Source of the DNA: an uncultured Bacilli bacterium
GTDB taxonomy: Bacteria > Bacillota_I > Bacilli_A > RF39 > UBA660
Length of the DNA: 42,620 nucleotides
Assembly (NCBI GenBank): GCA_934096405.1
Contig: CAKOLW010000010.1
Span: forward strand, 1 to 42,620
Reading direction: 5' to 3'
The notes beneath the pieces were generated by a model. The model had not been told where the DNA came from. It saw only the letters and a list, made by a program, of their open reading frames with translations, and did not search any database. Positions 32,060 to 39,515 of this stretch are shown piece by piece; within the stretch, counting starts at the first letter, position 1; every line of letters begins with the position of its first letter. A program made the translations under genes and the position numbers.

Positions 32060-33430
32060 ATGAAATCAAATGATGTATATGTTGTTGATTGTAAGCACAC
32101 AGAATATCATTCAGAGGTATTTAATCCATCTGATTTGTATCCTGAGGGAATTGATGTGAATATTAAAAGTGATAAAGTAATTTATAATAATTTTAGAAAT
32201 TTATTACATGAAATGAAGTTAGATAATAAAAACTTTGGTACTAAAAATTGGAACCCATTTTCAGATTTTATTAAAGAGGAAAATAAAGTGGTAATAAAGC
32301 CAAATTTAGTGAAACAAATTAATGGTATTGTTGAAAATGGAACAGATTGTTTAATTACAAATTTTTCGGTTTTACGTCCAATAATTGATTACACCTTATT
32401 AGCTTTAAACAAAAGTGGAAATATAGTTTTAGGAGATGCACCTGTACAGGAATGTATTTTTAGCGAAGTAATAAAATTATATGATTTAGAAGAAGCAATA
32501 AGAGTATATAATTCTAAAGGTTATAATATTCAACTGAAGGATTTTAGAAAAAATGAGAATCCAATGACTGAATGTTTAGAAGTAAATATTGGAAATGAAA
32601 GTTCTTTAAAAGAGGTTGATAAGTATTATAAAAAATATGCAATAACTAACTATGATTTAAGAAAAATGCATAGTCATCATCATGATGGAAATCATATTTA
32701 TTTAATTGCAAAGGATGTTTTAGATGCAGACGTAATTATTAATGTTCCAAAGCCTAAAGCACATAGAAAAGCTGGAATGACAGCTTGTATGAAAAATTTT
32801 ATAGGTGTAAATGCTAAAAAAGAATATTTGCCTCATCATAGAAATGGAAGTATTGCATTTAATGGTGATGAATATCCAGAAAAAAGTTTGATAAAATATT
32901 TTAGATCACTTGCTAAGAATTATACTTACACAAAAAATAAAATTTTAATGTTTATTTATAGATGTCTTGGCTATGCTTTAAAGGTATTTAAGATAAATAG
33001 ATTTCAAGAAGGAAGTTGGTATGGAAATGATACTATTTGGAGAACAATTTTAGATATTAATAGAATAGTATTATATTCAAATAAAAATGGAGTATTGACT
33101 AATACTAAACAAAGGACAATATTTAATGTGGCAGATATGATAATTTGTGGAGAAAAAGAAGGACCACTTATGCCTTCTCCAAAGGATGTTGGTTATTTAG
33201 TTGCTAGTTTTAATCAACTTAATATGGATAATGTTATTTCAGATATAATGGGATTCGGATCAGAAAAAATAAAATATATTAAAAATGGCTATAGCTTTAA
33301 AAAAATGAAAATATCTGACACAGATTCATTTGAAGTTTATAAGGATGGCAAAGAAGTTTTACCTAATACACTGAATAAACATTTTATTTCAACTGATGGT
33401 TGGAAAGATTATTTGAATAATACTAAGTAG
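32060..33430 (+). CDS. DUF362-domain protein of the polysaccharide cluster
   Basis: 456 residues. DUF362 features: VVIKPNLV at about 77-84, a long segment with VLDADVIINVPKPKAHRKAGMTACMKNFIGVN in the middle and GPLMPSPKDVGYLVASFNQ near the end. No cysteine-rich ferredoxin part is present, unlike some members. The family's biochemical role is not established, and members recur in capsule and O-antigen clusters. Cytosolic by sequence. AAAGGAGG precedes the ATG. It ends before a strong new promoter, so it may be the last gene of the glycosyltransferase block. Confidence 0.78.
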   Translation: MKSNDVYVVDCKHTEYHSEVFNPSDLYPEGIDVNIKSDKVIYNNFRNLLHEMKLDNKNFGTKNWNPFSDFIKEENKVVIKPNLVKQINGIVENGTDCLITNFSVLRPIIDYTLLALNKSGNIVLGDAPVQECIFSEVIKLYDLEEAIRVYNSKGYNIQLKDFRKNENPMTECLEVNIGNESSLKEVDKYYKKYAITNYDLRKMHSHHHDGNHIYLIAKDVLDADVIINVPKPKAHRKAGMTACMKNFIGVNAKKEYLPHHRNGSIAFNGDEYPEKSLIKYFRSLAKNYTYTKNKILMFIYRCLGYALKVFKINRFQEGSWYGNDTIWRTILDINRIVLYSNKNGVLTNTKQRTIFNVADMIICGEKEGPLMPSPKDVGYLVASFNQLNMDNVISDIMGFGSEKIKYIKNGYSFKKMKISDTDSFEVYKDGKEVLPNTLNKHFISTDGWKDYLNNTK

Positions 33431-33431
33431 T

Positions 33432-33460
33432 TTGACTTATTTATAGATTATTGATAAAAT
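33432..33460 (+). promoter_or_regulatory. Promoter of the sugar-nucleotide genes
   Basis: TTGACT (33432-33437) and TAAAAT (33455-33460), 17-bp spacer, with TGA in front of the -10 (extended). One of the best promoters in the window. Confidence 0.72.
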
Positions 33461-33482
33461 TAATTGTAATGAAGGAGATATA

Positions 33483-34439
33483 ATGAAAACATATTTTATA
33501 ACAGGTGGAGCTGGATTTATAGGATCAAGTCTAGCTGAAGAATTAATTAAAGAAAACAACGTAGTCACAATAGATAATTTTTGTGATTTCTATGATCCTA
33601 AAATTAAAGAAAGAAATGTTAATGATTTATTAAAAAATGAAAATTTTAAATTATATAGAGGAGATATTAGAGATAAAGAATTATTAGATAAAATATTTGA
33701 TGAAAATAAAATTGATGTAGTTATTCATTTAGCCGCTATGGCTGGGGTAAGACCAAGTATTGAAAATCCAATTTTATATCAAGATGTAAATTGCATGGGA
33801 ACTCAAAATATTTTAGAAGTTATGAAAAAGCATAATTTAAAAAGGTTAGTAATGGCATCAAGTTCTAGTGTTTATGGTAATACAAAAGAAGTTCCATTTA
33901 GAGAAGATATGATAGTAGACTTCGCTATAAGTCCGTATGCTGCAACAAAAAAAGCAAATGAGGTAATGACTCATGTATATCATAAATTAGAAGATTTTAA
34001 TGTAATAATGCTTAGGTTTTTTACAGTTTATGGTCCAAAACAAAGACCAGATTTGGCTATTAATAAATTTACTAGACTAATGCTTGAAGGAAAAGAAATT
34101 CCTATGTTTGGAGATGGAACTAATTCAAGAGATTATACTTATATTTCTGATATAGTGGATGGTATTAAGAGAAGTATAAGCTATGTTGAAAATAATAGTA
34201 ATGTTTATGAAATAATTAATTTAGGAAATAGTAGCCCAGTAACATTAAAAGAAATGATTAATACAATTGCTGAAGTTTTAAGTGTTGAACCACAAATAAA
34301 ACAATTACCAATGCAACCAGGTGACGTGGATAGAACTTATGCTGACGTATCTAAGGCAAATAAATTATTAGGTTATGAACCAAAAGTTTCCTTTAAAACT
34401 GGAATAGAAAATTTTGTTAAGTGGTATAAAGAAAATTAA
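33483..34439 (+). CDS. UDP-glucuronate 4-epimerase-like SDR enzyme
   Basis: 318 residues, extended short-chain dehydrogenase. NAD site GGAGFIG is at 8-14, ASSSSVYG at 125-132, and the catalytic YxxxK at Y152/K156. The blocks FYDPKIKERN, AAMAGVRPSIENP and RFFTVYGPKQRPDLAINKFTRLM are those of UDP-glucuronate 4-epimerases (CapI/LspL type), which make UDP-galacturonate from UDP-glucuronate. The next gene makes UDP-glucuronate, which strengthens the call. Start follows GAAGGAG. Own promoter just upstream. Confidence 0.87.
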   Translation: MKTYFITGGAGFIGSSLAEELIKENNVVTIDNFCDFYDPKIKERNVNDLLKNENFKLYRGDIRDKELLDKIFDENKIDVVIHLAAMAGVRPSIENPILYQDVNCMGTQNILEVMKKHNLKRLVMASSSSVYGNTKEVPFREDMIVDFAISPYAATKKANEVMTHVYHKLEDFNVIMLRFFTVYGPKQRPDLAINKFTRLMLEGKEIPMFGDGTNSRDYTYISDIVDGIKRSISYVENNSNVYEIINLGNSSPVTLKEMINTIAEVLSVEPQIKQLPMQPGDVDRTYADVSKANKLLGYEPKVSFKTGIENFVKWYKEN

Positions 34440-34442
34440 ATT

Positions 34443-34470
34443 TTGAAAATAAGATACAATGTGATATACT
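34443..34470 (+). promoter_or_regulatory. Promoter of ugd
   Basis: TTGAAA (34443-34448) and TATACT (34465-34470), 16-bp spacer, extended -10 (TGA). Placed in the 53-bp gap between the epimerase gene and ugd. Confidence 0.65.
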
Positions 34471-34492
34471 ATGAATTAGGAGATGGGATTAA

Positions 34493-35659
34493 ATGAAAAT
34501 TGCAGTAGCAGGAGTAGGGTATGTAGGATTATCAATGGCAGTACTATTGTCTCAACATAATGAAGTAGTGGCTTTAGATGTTGTAGAAGATAAAGTTAAA
34601 ATGTTAAATAATCGTATATCACCGATTAAAGATGCGGAAATTGAGGATTTTTTAAAGAATAAAAAGTTAAATATAAAATCAACTTTAAATTATAAAGAGG
34701 CTTTTAGTGATGCTGATTATGTAATAATTAGTACTCCAACAAATTATGATGAAGAAAAGAATTATTTTGATACATCAAGTGTTGAACTTTCAATAGAAAG
34801 AGTTCTTGAAGTTAATAGTAATGCTACTATTATAATTAAATCTACAATACCTGTTGGTTTTACTAAAAGGATGAGAGAAAAATATGGTGTTAATAATATA
34901 ATCTTTTCACCTGAATTTTTAAGAGAAGGCCATGCTTTGTATGATAATTTATATCCTTCAAGAATAATTGTGGGTGATACTACAGATAAAGCAAAAAAAT
35001 TTGCTGAATTATTAAAAGAGGGTGCTTTAAAAGAAAAAGTAGATGTTAAATTTATGAATAGTACTGAAGCAGAAGCAGTTAAGTTATTTTCTAATACTTA
35101 TCTTGCAATGAGGGTTTCTTTCTTTAATGAACTTGATACATATGCTGAAGTTAAGGGGTTAAATACAAAAGATATAATAGAAGGTATGGGATTTGATCCT
35201 AGAATTGGTAATTACTATAATAATCCTTCTTTTGGTTATGGTGGTTATTGTTTGCCTAAAGATACAAAACAGTTACTTGCCAATTATGATGGTGTACCTG
35301 AAGATATGATAACAGCAATAGTAAAATCAAATGAAACTAGAAAAAATTATATTGCACAAGTTATTTTAGGTAAAAAACCAAATGTTGTTGGTATTTATAG
35401 ACTAACAATGAAAGCAAATTCTGATAATTTTAGATGTAGTGCTATTCAAAGTATAATGAAAACGTTAAGTGAAAATAATGTACGAATTGTTATATTTGAA
35501 CCATCTTTGAAATTAGATGAATTTGAAGGTTACAAGGTTATTAAAGATTTTAAAGAATTTGCTGATATATCTGATGTGATACTAGCAAATAGATTGGAAG
35601 AAGAACTTTCTGGTTCAAAGAGTAAAGTATATACAAGAGATTTATATTCTAGGGACTAG
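34493..35659 (+). CDS. ugd: UDP-glucose 6-dehydrogenase
   Basis: 388 residues. Oxidises UDP-glucose to UDP-glucuronate in two NAD-dependent steps. NAD site GVGYVG at 7-12, STPTNYDEEKNYFDTSSVE at 80-98, STIPVGFT at 117-124, FSPEFLREG at 138-146, and catalytic C253 in GYGGYCLPKDTKQL. The length matches the shorter Streptococcus-type enzymes (about 390-400). Product feeds the epimerase upstream. Ribosome site GGAGATGGG; own promoter at 34443-34470. Uronic acids made here would give the polymer negative charge and the carboxylates that a TupA-like ATP-grasp enzyme could modify. Confidence 0.93.
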   Translation: MKIAVAGVGYVGLSMAVLLSQHNEVVALDVVEDKVKMLNNRISPIKDAEIEDFLKNKKLNIKSTLNYKEAFSDADYVIISTPTNYDEEKNYFDTSSVELSIERVLEVNSNATIIIKSTIPVGFTKRMREKYGVNNIIFSPEFLREGHALYDNLYPSRIIVGDTTDKAKKFAELLKEGALKEKVDVKFMNSTEAEAVKLFSNTYLAMRVSFFNELDTYAEVKGLNTKDIIEGMGFDPRIGNYYNNPSFGYGGYCLPKDTKQLLANYDGVPEDMITAIVKSNETRKNYIAQVILGKKPNVVGIYRLTMKANSDNFRCSAIQSIMKTLSENNVRIVIFEPSLKLDEFEGYKVIKDFKEFADISDVILANRLEEELSGSKSKVYTRDLYSRD

Positions 35660-35692
35660 AGTGTAAATCTTTTTAAATAGGAGATGTTTTTA

Positions 35693-36700
35693 ATGAAAAA
35701 GATATTTGTAAGTGGGTGTACTGGTTATATTGGTAGTCATACTTGTGTTGAATTACTAGATGCTGGTTATGAAGTTGTTGGATTAGATAATTTTAGTAAT
35801 AGTAAAAAAGAAGTATTAGAGAGAATTAAACTAATTACTGGTAAATGTATTAAATTTTATGAAGGTGATATGTTAGATAAAAATATTCTTTCTAAAATAT
35901 TTAGTGAAAATGAAATAAGCTGTGTTATTGATTTTGCTGCATATAAGTCTGTTGGTGATAGTGTAAAAAAGCCTATAGAATATTATACAAATAATGTTAG
36001 TAGTGTTTTGAATTTGTTAAGTGTTATGAAAGAATATAATGTTAAGTCAATTGTTTTTAGTAGTAGTGCCACTGTGTATGGTTTGGCAGAAAAAATGCCT
36101 ATTACTGAAAATACACCAATTGGAAATACTACTAATCCTTATGGTACTAGTAAACTTTTTTGTGAACAAATTTTAAAAGATTTATATGATAGTGATAATG
36201 AATGGAATATATGTATTTTTAGATATTTTAATCCAGTTGGATCACATAAAAGTCATTTAATAGGTGAAGAGCCAAATGGAATACCTGCTAACTTAATGCC
36301 TTTTATATCTAAAGTTGCGATTGGAGAAATACCATGTTTAAATGTTTTTGGAAATGATTATGATACACCAGATGGTACAGGAGTTAGAGATTATATACAT
36401 ATTGTAGATTTAGCTAAAGCACATGTATGTGGAATTAAAAAATTAGAAAATACTATAAATGGGTTACATATTTATAATTTAGGTACTGGTAATGGTTATA
36501 GTGTTTTAGAAATGGTTAATACTTATGAAAAGGTAAATAATATAAAGATAAAATATAAGATTGTTGATAGAAGACCTGGAGATGTAGCTATATGTTTTGC
36601 TGATGTTAAAAAGGCATATGAAGAACTTAATTGGAAGGCTGAATTAAATTTAGAAGATATGTGCAGAGACTCTTATTTGTTTAATAAAAATAATAGATAA
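35693..36700 (+). CDS. galE: UDP-glucose 4-epimerase
   Basis: 335 residues from the ATG at 35693; ATAGGAG (35677-35683) would abut the upstream ATG at 35684. NAD site GCTGYIG at 8-14, FSSSATVYG at 122-130 and catalytic Y150/K154 (YGTSK). The blocks FRYFNPVGSHKS and NVFGNDYDTPDGTGVRDYIHIVDLAKAH are characteristic of GalE, giving UDP-galactose from UDP-glucose. Normal length. It closes the sugar-nucleotide set and is followed by a strong terminator, which marks the end of the polysaccharide locus. Confidence 0.95.
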   Translation: MKKIFVSGCTGYIGSHTCVELLDAGYEVVGLDNFSNSKKEVLERIKLITGKCIKFYEGDMLDKNILSKIFSENEISCVIDFAAYKSVGDSVKKPIEYYTNNVSSVLNLLSVMKEYNVKSIVFSSSATVYGLAEKMPITENTPIGNTTNPYGTSKLFCEQILKDLYDSDNEWNICIFRYFNPVGSHKSHLIGEEPNGIPANLMPFISKVAIGEIPCLNVFGNDYDTPDGTGVRDYIHIVDLAKAHVCGIKKLENTINGLHIYNLGTGNGYSVLEMVNTYEKVNNIKIKYKIVDRRPGDVAICFADVKKAYEELNWKAELNLEDMCRDSYLFNKNNR

Positions 36701-36725
36701 TTGAAGAAGTGTTCTTCAATTTTTC
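36699..36725 (+). terminator. Terminator at the end of the polysaccharide locus
   Basis: TTGAAGAA (36701-36708) and TTCTTCAA (36712-36719) with a GTG loop, extended by two A-T pairs, then TTTT. Overlaps the galE stop codon. Confidence 0.87.
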
Positions 36726-36736
36726 TTTTAAACTGG

Positions 36737-36765
36737 TTGAATTAAATATTAAAATAAATTATAAT
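36737..36765 (+). promoter_or_regulatory. Promoter of the HPt-REC operon
   Basis: TTGAAT (36737-36742) and a perfect TATAAT (36760-36765), 17-bp spacer, 28 bp before the start codon with GGAGG at 36781-36785. Confidence 0.72.
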
Positions 36766-36792
36766 ATATGTAGATGGTATGGAGGATATATT

Positions 36793-37524
36793 ATGAATAA
36801 AGAGTATTTGAAAAATATTGGAGTTAATGTTGATGAAGTGTTGGAATTCTGGGGAGATATGGATGCTTATAATGATAATCTTATGGAATTTTTAAATAAT
36901 ATTGATTCAAGAGTTAAAGAATTAGAAAGTTATAAAAATAATAGTGAAATAAGTAGTTATACTATACTTGCGCATAGTTTAAAAAGTGAAGCAAGATACT
37001 TAGGACTTAATAATTTATCTCAAATATTTTATAATCATGAACTTAAAGGAAAGGAAGGAAATATAGATTATATAAAGAATAATTTTTATGAAGTAGAAAA
37101 TGCTATTGAAAGATTAAAAAATAATATTAAAGATTATACTAATAGTTTAAATATTAAAAAGACTTTATTGGTAGTAGATGATTCTAATATTATTATCAAT
37201 TTTATAGAAAATATTGTTAAAAATGAATATAATGTAGAGAGGGCTAATAATGGTATAGAAGCAATCAATAAAATTGAAGAGGGAATATATGCAATATTAC
37301 TTGATTTAAATATGCCTAAGTCTAATGGTATAGATGTTTTAAATTATTTAAAAGAGAATGATTTGATAGAAAAGATACCAGTAGTTATAATTACTGGTAA
37401 TGATACTAAGGAAGCAGTGAGTGAGGTAATTGGTTATAATGTTTTAGATGTTCTTAATAAACCATTTACTGTAGATAATATTAAAAAAGTAATAACATTA
37501 ATAGAAAATTTTCATTCTAATTAG
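36793..37524 (+). CDS. HPt-receiver phosphotransfer protein
   Basis: 243 residues from the ATG at 36793, behind GGAGG; the frame is open further upstream but that would begin inside the galE terminator. Residues about 10-115 form a helical HPt-like domain with H61 in ILAHSLKSEARYLG, the phosphorylatable His pattern. Residues about 123-240 are a receiver domain with acidic pair D129-D130, phospho-acceptor D171 in LLDLNMP, T201 and K223 in NKPF. There is no kinase domain and no DNA-binding output. This order (HPt first, then receiver, nothing else) is unusual for a Firmicute and suggests a phosphorelay intermediate or a sink. Followed 12 bp later by a secreted peptidase gene. Confidence 0.85.
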   Translation: MNKEYLKNIGVNVDEVLEFWGDMDAYNDNLMEFLNNIDSRVKELESYKNNSEISSYTILAHSLKSEARYLGLNNLSQIFYNHELKGKEGNIDYIKNNFYEVENAIERLKNNIKDYTNSLNIKKTLLVVDDSNIIINFIENIVKNEYNVERANNGIEAINKIEEGIYAILLDLNMPKSNGIDVLNYLKENDLIEKIPVVIITGNDTKEAVSEVIGYNVLDVLNKPFTVDNIKKVITLIENFHSN

Positions 37525-37536
37525 TGGGAGAATTTT

Positions 37537-38427
37537 ATGGCAACTAAAAAGATTAAAAGAATTTTAAAACTATTAACTTTTATATTAATAGTTTTTATAG
37601 TTGAAGAAAGTTATATGCTATATAGTAATAAAAATGATAGAGATATTATGTTAAATAAGAGGAGTAATTCTAATTCTTTAATAGTGTCTTTGGAATCTGA
37701 TATAGATAATTTAAATAATGAACTTATAACAAATGATACTCTTTTAAAATCTTTAGATTCTAAGAGAGATAGTTTAACCGAAGAAATAGTTGATGTTGAA
37801 GAAAAAATAAAAGAAATTGAAGAGTTAAAAGCTACTATGGCTAGTAATAGTAAGTATATAAATGGAGTCATTACAGTTAATCAACATCCTGATTATCCAA
37901 CTGGATGTGAAAGTGTTGCATTATATATTTTACTTAGATATTATGGTGTTAATGTTAGTATTGATGATATAATAACATCAATACCTAAAGGTGATTTGCC
38001 ACATTTAGAAAATGGTAGATTTTATGGTGCTAATCCTGAAAACGAGTTTGTTGGAAATCCACTTACTGAGTATTCTTATGGAGTATATAATAATCCTATA
38101 AGAAATCTTGCTAATATGTTTAAAAAGGGTGCTAAAACTAAAACTGGTATGGAATTTGATGAAGTGCTAAAATTAGTAGATCAAGATGAACCTGTAATTG
38201 TATGGGCAACTATAAATATGATTGAATCTTATATTTCAAGTAAGTGGCTTGATTCTAGTGGGAAAACAGTTGAATGGAAGGCAAATGAACACGCACTTGT
38301 AGTTATAGGATATGATTCAAATAATATTATAGTAAGTGATCCTTATACAGGTTCTATAAGATATTATGATAGAAGTTTATTTATAAGTAGATATAATTAC
38401 TTAGGAAAGAGAGCTGTTTGGTACTAA
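37537..38427 (+). CDS. Membrane-tethered C39-type cysteine peptidase with coiled-coil stalk
   Basis: 296 residues. One N-terminal membrane helix (about 10-28) after a Lys/Arg-rich start, so the rest should be outside. Residues about 45-100 are a charged heptad-like coiled coil. The catalytic domain (about 108-296) is of the peptidase C39-like 2 type, with C124 in PTGCESVALYILLRYYG, H252 in NEHALVVIGYD and D268 in VSDPYTGSIRYYD. Substrate unknown: members are papain-like hydrolases or cross-linkers on the cell surface. No ABC transporter gene is attached, so a bacteriocin-leader peptidase role is unlikely. Its TAA overlaps the next ATG (TAATG). Confidence 0.85.
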   Translation: MATKKIKRILKLLTFILIVFIVEESYMLYSNKNDRDIMLNKRSNSNSLIVSLESDIDNLNNELITNDTLLKSLDSKRDSLTEEIVDVEEKIKEIEELKATMASNSKYINGVITVNQHPDYPTGCESVALYILLRYYGVNVSIDDIITSIPKGDLPHLENGRFYGANPENEFVGNPLTEYSYGVYNNPIRNLANMFKKGAKTKTGMEFDEVLKLVDQDEPVIVWATINMIESYISSKWLDSSGKTVEWKANEHALVVIGYDSNNIIVSDPYTGSIRYYDRSLFISRYNYLGKRAVWY

Positions 38428-38699
38428 TGAAAAAATATATAATTATAGTTATTCTATTGTTAAGTACATTATGTACCTTAATAATAATGAATAATAAACT
38501 TAAAAATGAAATAAATGATAATAATGAAGTATCAGAATTAAGATATAAAGATAGTGAATCACTTAAAGATAAGAAAAAGGAATTAGAAAATTCTATAGAA
38601 GCACAAAAAAATAAGATAGATGAATTAAATGCTGAGATTGAGTCATTGAATAAAACTTTAGATAGTGACAAAGAAAAGTTAAGAAAATTGGAGGGGTAA
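38427..38699 (+). CDS. Small membrane coiled-coil protein
   Basis: 90 residues from the ATG at 38427, which overlaps the previous stop. An N-terminal membrane helix (about 4-21) is followed by a highly charged coiled coil (about 30-88, many Lys, Glu, Leu/Ile at heptad spacing). The layout equals the stalk of the upstream peptidase without its catalytic domain. It could pair with that stalk outside the membrane, as an inference. No ribosome site is obvious, so translation is probably coupled to the peptidase. Function unknown; division proteins such as FtsL/DivIC share the plan but lack specific resemblance here. Confidence 0.7.
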   Translation: MKKYIIIVILLLSTLCTLIIMNNKLKNEINDNNEVSELRYKDSESLKDKKKELENSIEAQKNKIDELNAEIESLNKTLDSDKEKLRKLEG

Positions 38700-38700
38700 A

Positions 38701-39411
38701 ATGAAAAAGATTTTAAAAATAGTTTTACTTTTAGCTCTAATACTAGCTTTTGGAATTGGTTATTATTTTATTAGAGTTAAGAATTTTGAAATTAATAAAA
38801 ATGTTTATGTTGAGGAAAAAGAAAAGCTAAGTGATTTTTTAGAAGATATAAATCGTCCTTTAACAATGTTAGTTATAAGTAATTCTATTGATAATGAATT
38901 TGAAAGAGAGTCATCTGATTTAACTAAAGGTGAAAATTTATTTGATAATGTTAAATATAAACAACAATTTACAATGGAATATTATTTACAAAAAACTAAA
39001 AATTATGACAATTTTATAACAGTTAACCAACTTGGGGAAAAAGATGATGAAGGTTATGTAACTGATGAAATGGCAGTGTCATATTTGAAATATGATGAGT
39101 TTAATAAATACTACAATAAATTATTTGGTAGCAATTTTAATAAGAATAATAGAGAATATAGTCCTTTTAGAGCTTGGGATAATAAAAATTATGTTTATTA
39201 TTCTAATAGAAGAAGTGGAAGTAATGGGTTATTTATTGTTTCAACAGATATAGATGCTATTCTTAAAACTGGTAATATTTATAAAGCAAAGGTGACATTA
39301 GATTATAATGATGCACTTAAAAGTAAAATTTCTACCAATACTATGACTTTAGAATATAAATATAAAAATAAAAATAATGATATTGTTATTACAAGTATAA
39401 AGTTTGAATAA
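38701..39411 (+). CDS. Unknown membrane-anchored extracellular protein
   Basis: 236 residues, not recognised. A strong N-terminal helix (about 5-25) with a KK start serves as signal anchor. The rest is polar, rich in Asn, Lys, Asp and Tyr, with a likely mixed alpha/beta fold and no cysteine or enzyme motif visible. GGAGGGG lies 4-5 nt before the ATG and the gap to the previous gene is one base, so it belongs to the HPt-REC/peptidase operon. Its location suggests a partner or substrate of the peptidase, unproven. Confidence 0.68.
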   Translation: MKKILKIVLLLALILAFGIGYYFIRVKNFEINKNVYVEEKEKLSDFLEDINRPLTMLVISNSIDNEFERESSDLTKGENLFDNVKYKQQFTMEYYLQKTKNYDNFITVNQLGEKDDEGYVTDEMAVSYLKYDEFNKYYNKLFGSNFNKNNREYSPFRAWDNKNYVYYSNRRSGSNGLFIVSTDIDAILKTGNIYKAKVTLDYNDALKSKISTNTMTLEYKYKNKNNDIVITSIKFE

Positions 39412-39459
39412 ATATTTTGATATTTCAGGTATATATTTTGTCAATATATGCTTTTTTTC

Positions 39460-39487
39460 TTGAATTTTTTAATTTTATATGTTATCT
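39460..39487 (+). promoter_or_regulatory. Probable promoter of the first beta-helix surface gene
   Basis: TTGAAT (39460-39465) with TTATCT (39482-39487) at 16 bp. The -10 is poor, but the whole stretch from TTGAAT to the ribosome site resembles the upstream region of the next surface gene (41711 onward), which has a better -10. Confidence 0.4.
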
Positions 39488-39515
39488 TTATATTAGGAAA
39501 GGAAGAGGATTTATA

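Noticed and set aside
37537..38427. C39 domain as a bacteriocin-leader peptidase
   Set aside because: No ABC-transporter domains, no double-glycine leader peptide gene nearby, and the peptidase domain is at the C-terminus of a single-pass protein.
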